Of a stretch of 43,129 nt of DNA, positions 18,732-26,808 are shown in pieces (the stretch's first letter is position 1; each line of letters opens with the position of its first letter). The position numbers and the translations under genes are program-made. The notes below the pieces were generated by a model. The model saw only the letters and a program-made list of their open reading frames with translations, did not search any database and had not been told where the DNA came from. Source of the stretch: JAHEJV01 sp964653555 (GTDB taxonomy: Bacteria > Myxococcota_A > UBA9160 > SMWR01); the NCBI GenBank assembly GCA_964653555.1, contig CAZZFT010000025.1, forward strand, positions 1-43,129. Direction: 5' to 3'.

Positions 18732-18737
18732 TACTTT
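18732..18737 (+). promoter_or_regulatory. Possible -10 element (TACTTT) before the SirB1-like gene
   Basis: TACTTT is five bases before the GTG start, again without a Shine-Dalgarno sequence. The spacing is slightly shorter than in the other examples. Confidence 0.35.
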
Positions 18738-18742
18738 CCGGC

Positions 18743-19585
18743 GTGCACAGCCCGCTGACCGTCCGCGAGCGATTCGCCGAGCTCGCCCGCCGCGGCGACG
18801 CCGAGCTCGACTACGGCGACCTCGAATGGGGGGCGATCTGGATCGCCGCCGAGGAGTATCCGCAGCTCGACGCCGACGCCGTGCGCGCCGAGCTCGATCG
18901 CCTCGGCGAAGCCGCGCGTGAGAAGCTCGAGGGCGCCGGCGACGACGCGGGCCGCGTCGAGCGCCTGAACCGCTACCTGTTCGAGGAGGAGGGCTTCGCC
19001 GGCGCCAACGAGTACTACGACCCGCGCAACAGCTACCTGAACGAGGTGCTCGAGCGGCGCTGCGGGATTCCGATCACGCTGGCCCTCGTCTACATCGGCG
19101 TGGGTCGCCGGGCCGGGCTCGACGTGCGCGGCATCCCCTTCCCGGGTCACTTCCTGGTGCGCTGTGGCGGTCGAGAGCAGCGGATCGTCGACGCCTTCCA
19201 CGGACGAACGCTCAGCACGCGTGAGTGCGAGCTGCGGCTGGCCGCAGCGCTCGGTCCGGCGGCGCGTCTCGAGCCCGAGATCCTCTTGCGCGACGCCACG
19301 GCGCGCGAGATCCTGGTCAGGATGCTCTCGAATCTGCGCGGCATCTTCGCGGAGCGCGGCGACGCGGAGCGCCTGCTCGCGTGCTGCGACCGCGTCGTGC
19401 TGCTCACGCCCCGCGATCCGCTGGCGCTGCGCGATCGCGCTCTCGTCTACCAGCAGCTCGGCTGGCTCGCCCCGGCGATCGCCGACCTCGACGCGGCGCT
19501 CTCGAACGCGCCCCCCGGTGATCTCGCGCGCGCCTTGCGCAGGCGCCGCGACGCCCTGCGTGAGCGCCTGGGACCGGTGAACTGA
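18743..19585 (+). CDS. SirB1/transglutaminase-like protein with C-terminal TPR
   Basis: A 280-residue cytoplasmic protein of the SirB1 (transglutaminase-like plus TPR) family, whose biochemical role is not established. The transglutaminase-like core shows NSYLNEVLERRCGIPITLALVYI (Cys107), GIPFPGHFLVR (His136) and IVDAF (Asp150), a possible Cys-His-Asp triad. The last 90 residues (RMLSNLRGIFAERGDAERLLACCDRVVLLTPRDPLALRDRALVYQQLG region) form TPR-like helices. GTG at 18743 is the only sensible start. It is followed after 17 bases by the SGNH hydrolase gene on the same strand. Confidence 0.85.
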   Translation: MHSPLTVRERFAELARRGDAELDYGDLEWGAIWIAAEEYPQLDADAVRAELDRLGEAAREKLEGAGDDAGRVERLNRYLFEEEGFAGANEYYDPRNSYLNEVLERRCGIPITLALVYIGVGRRAGLDVRGIPFPGHFLVRCGGREQRIVDAFHGRTLSTRECELRLAAALGPAARLEPEILLRDATAREILVRMLSNLRGIFAERGDAERLLACCDRVVLLTPRDPLALRDRALVYQQLGWLAPAIADLDAALSNAPPGDLARALRRRRDALRERLGPVN

Positions 19586-19602
19586 GCGCGAAGCTGCGTC
19601 AG

Positions 19603-20628
19603 GTGGCGGCGACGCTCGCGATCGCCTTCGCGCCGGTGATCCTGCTCGAGGGCGGCCTTCGCCTGGCGGGCTGGCCCACGGCCCGGGTGCGCAGCTTCGG
19701 CAAGCTGCTCAACTTCGACGGCGCGAGCTGGGACGCTTCGATCGGCATGTTCCATCCCTCCTCCCAGGCCACGGTGCTCTGGCCCCCGGAGCTGTCCTAC
19801 GAAGTGCGGATCAACTCCCTCGGCCTGCGCGGTCCGGAGATCGAACGGACGCCGCCGCCGGGTCGCACGCGCATCCTCGCGATCGGCGATTCGATGACCT
19901 TCGGCTACTACCTCGAGGAGGACGAGACCTGGCCCGCTCGCCTCCAGGCGCGCCTGCGCGATCGAGGTCTGGACGTGGAGGTGGTGAACGCCGGCTGCGG
20001 CGGCTGGACGATCGACTCCGAGACGCCCTTCCTGCTCGAGCGCGGGCTCGCGCTCGAGCCGGATCGGGTGCTGCTCGCCTTCTACGCCAACGACATCGGC
20101 GATCTCGACGTGGGCGGTGTGATGTATGAGGGACAGAGGGCCACTGCGCACCGCGGCATCGCGCCGCTGGTGAAGGCGCTGTACACGAGCGCTACCTATG
20201 AGCTCTACCTGCGCGCCCAGGTCGCCTGGAAACACTGGCGCGAGGTGCGCTCGGGAGAGATCGCGAAGCGGATCGTCTCCGCGGACCCGCCCGACGACCG
20301 CGAGCCCGCGCTGTGGGCCGCCTACGCCGACTGGCTGCGCCGCTTCCACGAGCCTCTCGCGAAGCGGGGCATCCCGCTCACGCTCGTCTTCATCCCGGAC
20401 GCCTACAAGCTGATACACGGCCTGCCGGATCCCGACGAGGGGCGGCTGCGCGCGCTGGCGGAAGCGAACGGGATCGGATTCGTGTCTCCCCTCCCCGACT
20501 TCGTCGGCGGGCACTACGACGAGCTGTTCCAGCTCCCCTACGACGACCACCTGGGCCCGAAGGGCGCCGACCTCGTCGCGCGGAAGCTCGCCGAAGCGCT
20601 CGTAGAGCCAGCGGCGGCGGGCCGTTAG
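19603..20628 (+). CDS. SGNH/GDSL-family hydrolase with N-terminal membrane anchor
   Basis: A 341-residue protein. Residues 1-23 form a hydrophobic helix, probably an uncleaved anchor, so the enzyme would face the periplasm. The SGNH blocks are GDSMTFG (Ser97), NAGCGGW (Gly in block II), YANDIGD (Asn163) and DDHLGPKG (Asp314, His316). Such enzymes de-acetylate or otherwise hydrolyse esters on polysaccharides and lipids; the nearby glycosyltransferases make a glycan substrate plausible but unproven. GTG at 19603 is used; CTG at 19594 is an in-frame alternative. Its stop is directly followed, with no spacing, by the stop of the convergent tpsA gene. Confidence 0.82.
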   Translation: MAATLAIAFAPVILLEGGLRLAGWPTARVRSFGKLLNFDGASWDASIGMFHPSSQATVLWPPELSYEVRINSLGLRGPEIERTPPPGRTRILAIGDSMTFGYYLEEDETWPARLQARLRDRGLDVEVVNAGCGGWTIDSETPFLLERGLALEPDRVLLAFYANDIGDLDVGGVMYEGQRATAHRGIAPLVKALYTSATYELYLRAQVAWKHWREVRSGEIAKRIVSADPPDDREPALWAAYADWLRRFHEPLAKRGIPLTLVFIPDAYKLIHGLPDPDEGRLRALAEANGIGFVSPLPDFVGGHYDELFQLPYDDHLGPKGADLVARKLAEALVEPAAAGR

Positions 20629-23600
20629 TCAGTTCGGCAGCACGCCGACGCCGCTCGCCGCCACCGCCTCGAGCGCGGTCTCCGCGTCGAGACCCGCCAC
20701 CCCGGTACCCGCGGCGAAGTCCCCGGCGACGGCGCGGCGCACCGCGTCGGTCTCGGCGTCGTCGAGGCCGAGCAGGGAGACCTGGGCGAGCACGACGGCG
20801 AGCTCGTCCACGCGATCGCGCGCCTCGTCGAAGTCCGGGGTCTGTGCCGGCAAACGGTAGAGCGCCGCCCCGTCTCCGGCGGCGAACAGGTCCGCCCGCG
20901 CCACGGGCTCGAAGGCGGCGACCAGCTGGTGGCGGCCCTGGGGCGTCCCCAGCAGGGCGTGGTAGCGCTCGACGATGTCGCGGCTGCGCTCGTCGTCGAG
21001 CGGACCGTCGCCGTGGACGGGCGAGGGACACAGGGTGTCGGCCGTGGTCCGGCACCGCACGGTGGCGAGCACGGTCGCCTCCGAGGGCGCCGGCGGCAGA
21101 TCCGGCTGGGTGTCGCTGAAGCGCGCCTGCAGCTCGGGATCGACCGGCGCGGGCTCACGCGGGACGTCCTTGCTGGGATCGGAGACGACGCGCGGGCCCA
21201 GACCGACCAGATCGAGCACGCCCCCGAGCCCGTAGAAGCCCGTCGGGCGGATGCGATCCAGATGCGAGTCGTAGCGGATCACGTCGAAGGGAATCACGCC
21301 GCCGGTGAGGATCCCGCCGCTTCCGAGCACGAAGGTGGGCGACGTGCCCGAGCCGTCCCACTCGGGAACGACGTTGGTCACGATGTCGTTCGCGACCCAG
21401 TCGACGCCGCGGTCGAACACGCTGGTGCCGTCGGGCAGCTGGACCGGACCCGGGTCGCGTCCCTGGATCACGATCCGCGACGCCTGGACGTTCAGCTCCG
21501 TGGCGGACAGGTCGCCGAGCGCGGCCGTGCCGCCGGCCTGCACCGCGAGGGGTCCCGCCACCGAGACCTTCTCGTTGGTGCCGGTGGTGACGTCGCCGGC
21601 GCTCTGGATCGACAGGCCGCCCGGGTCCGTGTCGACGATCGTGGCGACGTCGGGAACCGTGGTGGAGGGCGTGGCGGTATTGAGCGCGACCGAGCCCGCG
21701 ACGATCCGGTCGGCACCGGCGAAGTTCAGCCGATCGGCATCGGCGTCGAAGGTGGCCAGCGTCGACCCCGTCCCGACGTCGCCGCCGAACACGAGCTCCG
21801 AATTCGGACCGACGCCGCGCAGGGCCAGGTCTCCCGGCCCGTCGAGGCGGCCGAACTGGCCGACTCCGGTCGTGATCGTGTGCGAGCCGGTGTCGAAGGC
21901 GGCATCGGTGAGCGCGAGCGACGCGATGCTCGGCGCGCCCCCGAGGTCGCTGCCGACGTCGCCCCCGAAGTGGATCGTCCCGCCGGCGTTCACCTCGAGA
22001 TCGGCGGGGAGCGCGGCCCCCGGCGCGGTGTCGACGTCGTCCCCGAAGGTCGCGTCGCCCCCGGCGATCAGGACCACCTGGTGGACGGTGTTCGTCACCG
22101 GGTCCCCCGTGTCGGGATCGACGGTCTCGAACGAGCGCACGTTGTCGAGCGACACCGAGCCCCCGAGCTCCTGAGAGCCGCCGCTCGCGACGTGCGCCAC
22201 GGTGAGCGCGGGATCGGCGGCGCTCAGGAAGGCGAGGGGGTAGGCGAGGCCGCCGAAGCCGTAGATCAGGTCGGTGTCGGTTTCGGGTCCACTCAGGCCG
22301 ATCGAGGGGGCGGCGTTCTCCAGCCACAGGGGGTCGATGTCCTCGGGCTGGATCTCGCCCAGCGCGATCTGGCGCCCGCCGTTGTCGATCACCACGTCGC
22401 CGCTGGCGAACACGCCTCCATAGCTCACGTCCACCGTCTCGCCTTCGCTCGCCACCTGAAGCCGGATGCGATCGATCGCGACGTCGCCGTCGAGGTTCGC
22501 GAGCCGGAATTCCCCGCTGCCCCCGTTGCCCGACAGGCTCATCGTCCCACCCGACGCGGCGCTCGTGCGCAGCGGGACGTCCTCGCTGCCGACGCCCGAG
22601 CCGGAGTAGGCGACCAGTGCCCCGGCCCCGGCCACGTCGGGCGCGCCCGAGCCCGATCCGACGATCGCGCCCGCCCCGTCGAGGTTCGAGTCGGCGATCA
22701 GCAGCACGGTGTTCCCGTTGGCCTCGATCGCCGGCTGCGCTCCGTCCTCGAGGATCAGGTCGCCGGTGGTGGCAAAGCCCCCGGCGCCGCCGAGGTCCAC
22801 CGCGCCGCTAGCGATCGTGAGCAGCGGCTCGCCGGTGCCGGGCTCGTCCGAGGAGGCCGAGTCGTCGGCCAGGTGGTAGAAGAAGTCCGGGCCCCCGCCG
22901 GTGGTGTTGACGGCGGTGACCCGCGAGGCCTCGGTGCGGGTCGCTCCGTCGTCGACCACCGTTCCGGCGATCGAGACGGTGCCGCCGCCCGCCAGGGCCA
23001 TGTCGACGTCGCCCGCGGCGCTGCGCTGCACCAGGTCGACGCGGGTCACGTCGTCCAACACCATGTCGACGTCGCCCGCCACCTGCAGCTGGAGGTTCTC
23101 GGCGCTGCCGACACGCAGGGGCGTCACGTCGCCGACGTTCGTGGCCAGCACCTGGACCCCGACGGCGGCGTCGATGTGCGGGCCCGCGCCGTCTCCCTGG
23201 ATCCGGCCGACGAGCTGCTCTCCGCCCGGCTGGCTCGAGTCGGCGCGCGCGTTGGCGATCACCCCGCCCTTTGCGCCGAGGCTCACAGCGCCGCTCGCCA
23301 CCGCGAGCGTGGCGACGTCGATCTGCACGACGTCGGGGTCGGGTCCGGTGTCGGCGAGCCGGTAGGTGAAGAACGGATCGGCGTCGTCGGTGTCGAGCTG
23401 GGTGATCGTGTGCAGACCGGTCGCGCCGGTGCCAGACGCGATCGCGCTGCCGCCGTCGCGTCGCACGGCGACGTCGCCCGCCGCGTCGGTCTCGATCAGC
23501 TCGAAGCGCGCGAAGCGGTCGGCGTCGGCGAGCGCAACGCTCAGGTCGCCTGCCGCCTGCACCGTCGCGCTGCTCTCGAAGTCGGGAGGCGAGCCGATCT

Positions 23601-26600
23601 GGGTCGATGCGAGCACCAGATCACCGGAGCCGCCGCCGCTGCCGACGTTCACCCCGGTCAGCTCCACGGTGCCGGCCCGGATCTGCGTGTCGCTCGCGCC
23701 GGCGGCGTCGAGGTCGCCGGCGGAGGTGATGCGCACGGTGCCGCCGACGCCGTTATTGTCCTCGGGCGCGCCGCCGTCGGGATCGGGGGTGCCCGCGCCG
23801 CCCCGCGACGAGATCGCCCCGGCTAGCAGCACCTCGTGGCTCGCGGCACTGGCATCGGCCGCTGCGGTGGTCACGGAGACGTCGCCGCCGTTGCCGCCCT
23901 GCACGCCCTGGGGATCGGCGGCGCCGTCGCTCGCGTCGACGCTGCCGGTTCCGCTGCCGCCGTCGACGGTGACGTCGGCGAGGGTGATCCGGCCGTCCCC
24001 GGCCGTCAGCGTCACCCCGCCGCCGGCGCCGCCGGCGCCTTCCACGCCCGCACCGCCCTGGGCGGATACGCCGCCCGTGACCTCGACGTCGCCCGCCTCG
24101 GCCGCGGTCTCCACGAGCAGGCCCCCGGCCGCGCCGCCCGTGCCGTCGAAGTGCGCCACGCCGTCGGCGTCCACCACCGCCGACGGGTCGATCCGCCCGG
24201 AGCCGCCGTCGGTGACGACGCTGAAGGAGGCACCGGAATCGCGGAGTGCGACGGACCCGACCTGCGAGCTGGCGGAGACGTCGCCGCCGAGGCCGCCGGC
24301 GCCGCCCGGGCCCGCGTCGGCGGCGAGCGCCGCGTCGAAGCCCGCGTCGCCGCCGGTCGCCACGAGATCGGCGTCGGTCGTCACGTCGTCGTAGGCCTCG
24401 AGGCGGATCGCGCCGATCTCCGCCCCCGAGTAGGCCGACTGGCCGCCGGAGCCCGCGGAGCCGCCGGCACCGGTGCCGTCTCCGCCGCTGGCGTCGAGTC
24501 GCACCGGAGTGGACGGCGAGCCCACGTCGATGCGGCCGCCCTCGGCGATCAGGCCCGTGCTGAGCAGGATCTGGCCGCCGGTACCTCCGTCCGCCCCGAA
24601 CAGCTCGCCGGCGTCGCTCGCGGTGCCGAGGCCGTCGCCGCCCCGGGCGAGGAGATCGCCGGTCACGCCGATCGAGCGCGTGGCCGGCAGGTCGGCCTCC
24701 GGATCCGCGGGGTCGAGATCGGAGACGAGGGCGATCGTCCCGGCGTCGCCGCCGCGACCGGAAGGCGTGAGCCCGCCCGCGCCGTCGTCGACGAGCTGCA
24801 CTACTCCGTCGCCGCCCGACGCGTCGACGCTCCCGACGCCGAGGGCGCCGGCGAGGGTGCTGATCGAGACGTCGCCGCCCGCGCCGCCGTCGCCCGGATC
24901 GGCGCTCGTGGCGTCGCCGCCGCGCGCCTGCACGCTGCCCACGCTGACGTCGCCGGTCTGGGCGACCACGGACACGTTGCCCGCCGCGACCGTGTCGACC
25001 GTGTTGCCGAACACGACCACCTGGCCCGTCCCGCTGCGCGGCGCGCCCGAGGTGGTGATCGATCCCACGTCGATGCTGCCACTGCCGACGGTCGCGATGT
25101 TCACCGCGCTCGTCGTTCCCGCGCGCACCCCCTGCGTCTCCACCGCGCCGATCGCGATGTTCGCGTCGCGGCCGGCACTCGAGGTGGTGGAGGCAGTGAA
25201 GATCCCGCCCTGCGAGAGCTTCCAGAGCAGGTCGCCACCGCCGTCGTGGGTGGCGACGTCGATGCCCACGATCTCGCCGGGCGGGACGTCCTGGCCTCCG
25301 TCCACGACCGAGAGCGACACGTCGCGGCCGGGCGAGATCGCGACGTCGTTCGCCGCGAAGGTGCCCTGGGTCTGGATGCTCTGGGTCGCCTGGAGGACGA
25401 GGTTGGCGTCGGTGCCCTCGATCTCGCTCTCGTAGATCACGAAGGGCTCGCCGCCGTCGCCCGCGTCGCCCGAGGCGATGCTGCCGGGCGTCCCGCCGTC
25501 GCCGCGCAGGAAGGTCTCGGGAGGCGTCGCGTCGTTGGTGTCGGTGCCGTCGGCGGTGCCGCCCTGGATCACGATCCGCAGCGGGTCGTAGAGCAGCGTG
25601 CCCGCCTCACCCGCTTCCGCGCTCAGGTCGACTGCGCCGCGCGACACCAGGCTCTTCGCGCCGGAGATCTCGGCGAAGCCCCCGTCGCCCCCCTCGCTGC
25701 CCCCCCGAGCGGAAACCGTCCCGTAGAAGCGCGTCGCCTCGTCGGCCCACACGATGATGCGACCGCCGTCGCCGCCCGACGTGCGCGCGTCGGCGCGCAG
25801 CACTGCGTCGGGGGACACGTAGGTTCGCGCCGCCGTGGGCGTCTCGCCGCCGCCGTGGGCGTCTCCGCCGACGAGGATCTCACCGCCGCCGGCGTCGCCC
25901 GAGGCGTCGAGCTCCGCGGCACCGATCCACAGGCGATCTCCGGTCACCGCGATGCGGCCCCCGGACTCCCCCGGGGTGTCGCCCGAGGCGTCGAGAGTTC
26001 CGTCCACCCGCACGAGTCCGTCACCGCCGGCGACCTCGATCTCCCGCGCGCGCGTGACACCCGTGTGGTTCATCGCGAGCGAGTAGGCGTCGCCGGCCGT
26101 CAGACTCACGCGTCCGCGCCCCGCGTCGAGCGTACCGGCCTGCTCGACGGCATAGCGCTCGGGGTCGGGCTCGATGGCGCGATCTGCCGTGATCAGGACG
26201 CGGCCGCCCACGCGCGCCAGCTGCACCTCGCCACCCGCCACCAGCGCGATCATCCCGTCTTCGACGGCGATGTGGCCGTAGTTCGCGACCGTCGCGCCTA
26301 CCAGCAGCACCGACTGGGCGGCCGACAGCTCGGCGCCCGACGCCACCTCCACGGGACCGGAGAGATCGGTGAAGTGCTGGACGCCGGCGAGGAAGTCCTC
26401 CTCCGCCACGTGCCCCGCCGCCGCCACCAGCCCGCCGACGTCGACGATCGCCTGGTCGCCGAAGAAGACGCCCACCGGGTTCACGATCCAGACCTGTCCG
26501 TTCGAAGACAGCAGACCGTTGATCCGCGTGGGATCCGTGGACAGGACCTCGTTGAGCGTGATCGACGTCGCGTCGGGCTGATCGATCCGGACCGCCTCCT

Positions 26601-26808
26601 GGGGCGCGATGTCGAAGCCCGTGTACTGGATGGTGGTCCGACCCGTGTGGGTGGTGATCACCGTGAGGTCGCCGGCGCGCTCGAACTCGGCGCTGCCGGA
26701 GACGACGTTCTCGCCCTCGGGCCCGGCAAGGGAAACCCCCGGCGCCGCGAGCGCTGCGATCAGCAGGCCGGCCAGGGCCCTGGCGCGGTGACGGCGCACG
26801 GACGCCAT
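20629..26808 (-). CDS. Two-partner secretion exoprotein (TpsA, filamentous haemagglutinin-like)
   Basis: A 2059-residue exported beta-helix protein. Residues 1-28 are a signal peptide (RRHRARALAGLLIAALAAPG, then VSLA). Residues about 30-270 form the TPS domain recognised by TpsB: NVVSGSAEFERAGDLTVITT, INGLLSSNGQVWIVNPVGVFFG (NPVG at 110-113 in place of the usual NPNG) and GGLVAAAG. Then come GGDGGFAEISGAKSLVSRG and GTLLYDPLRIVI, common in large TpsA proteins, and a long Gly/Asp-rich repeat region. The last ~190 residues are different: a proline-rich stretch, then helices, with the protein's only two cysteines (1919, 1927). Lysines are almost absent (about five). The ATG overlaps the tpsB stop as TGATG. 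Adhesin or surface-layer roles are possible; the target is unknown. Confidence 0.88.
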   Translation of the reverse strand: MASVRRHRARALAGLLIAALAAPGVSLAGPEGENVVSGSAEFERAGDLTVITTHTGRTTIQYTGFDIAPQEAVRIDQPDATSITLNEVLSTDPTRINGLLSSNGQVWIVNPVGVFFGDQAIVDVGGLVAAAGHVAEEDFLAGVQHFTDLSGPVEVASGAELSAAQSVLLVGATVANYGHIAVEDGMIALVAGGEVQLARVGGRVLITADRAIEPDPERYAVEQAGTLDAGRGRVSLTAGDAYSLAMNHTGVTRAREIEVAGGDGLVRVDGTLDASGDTPGESGGRIAVTGDRLWIGAAELDASGDAGGGEILVGGDAHGGGETPTAARTYVSPDAVLRADARTSGGDGGRIIVWADEATRFYGTVSARGGSEGGDGGFAEISGAKSLVSRGAVDLSAEAGEAGTLLYDPLRIVIQGGTADGTDTNDATPPETFLRGDGGTPGSIASGDAGDGGEPFVIYESEIEGTDANLVLQATQSIQTQGTFAANDVAISPGRDVSLSVVDGGQDVPPGEIVGIDVATHDGGGDLLWKLSQGGIFTASTTSSAGRDANIAIGAVETQGVRAGTTSAVNIATVGSGSIDVGSITTSGAPRSGTGQVVVFGNTVDTVAAGNVSVVAQTGDVSVGSVQARGGDATSADPGDGGAGGDVSISTLAGALGVGSVDASGGDGVVQLVDDGAGGLTPSGRGGDAGTIALVSDLDPADPEADLPATRSIGVTGDLLARGGDGLGTASDAGELFGADGGTGGQILLSTGLIAEGGRIDVGSPSTPVRLDASGGDGTGAGGSAGSGGQSAYSGAEIGAIRLEAYDDVTTDADLVATGGDAGFDAALAADAGPGGAGGLGGDVSASSQVGSVALRDSGASFSVVTDGGSGRIDPSAVVDADGVAHFDGTGGAAGGLLVETAAEAGDVEVTGGVSAQGGAGVEGAGGAGGGVTLTAGDGRITLADVTVDGGSGTGSVDASDGAADPQGVQGGNGGDVSVTTAAADASAASHEVLLAGAISSRGGAGTPDPDGGAPEDNNGVGGTVRITSAGDLDAAGASDTQIRAGTVELTGVNVGSGGGSGDLVLASTQIGSPPDFESSATVQAAGDLSVALADADRFARFELIETDAAGDVAVRRDGGSAIASGTGATGLHTITQLDTDDADPFFTYRLADTGPDPDVVQIDVATLAVASGAVSLGAKGGVIANARADSSQPGGEQLVGRIQGDGAGPHIDAAVGVQVLATNVGDVTPLRVGSAENLQLQVAGDVDMVLDDVTRVDLVQRSAAGDVDMALAGGGTVSIAGTVVDDGATRTEASRVTAVNTTGGGPDFFYHLADDSASSDEPGTGEPLLTIASGAVDLGGAGGFATTGDLILEDGAQPAIEANGNTVLLIADSNLDGAGAIVGSGSGAPDVAGAGALVAYSGSGVGSEDVPLRTSAASGGTMSLSGNGGSGEFRLANLDGDVAIDRIRLQVASEGETVDVSYGGVFASGDVVIDNGGRQIALGEIQPEDIDPLWLENAAPSIGLSGPETDTDLIYGFGGLAYPLAFLSAADPALTVAHVASGGSQELGGSVSLDNVRSFETVDPDTGDPVTNTVHQVVLIAGGDATFGDDVDTAPGAALPADLEVNAGGTIHFGGDVGSDLGGAPSIASLALTDAAFDTGSHTITTGVGQFGRLDGPGDLALRGVGPNSELVFGGDVGTGSTLATFDADADRLNFAGADRIVAGSVALNTATPSTTVPDVATIVDTDPGGLSIQSAGDVTTGTNEKVSVAGPLAVQAGGTAALGDLSATELNVQASRIVIQGRDPGPVQLPDGTSVFDRGVDWVANDIVTNVVPEWDGSGTSPTFVLGSGGILTGGVIPFDVIRYDSHLDRIRPTGFYGLGGVLDLVGLGPRVVSDPSKDVPREPAPVDPELQARFSDTQPDLPPAPSEATVLATVRCRTTADTLCPSPVHGDGPLDDERSRDIVERYHALLGTPQGRHQLVAAFEPVARADLFAAGDGAALYRLPAQTPDFDEARDRVDELAVVLAQVSLLGLDDAETDAVRRAVAGDFAAGTGVAGLDAETALEAVAASGVGVLPN

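Noticed and set aside
23600..25000. GTCGCC/GCCGCC-rich repetition in tpsA as a CRISPR or tandem repeat array
   Set aside because: The repetition follows Gly/Asp/Ala codons, with no fixed repeat length or unique spacers.
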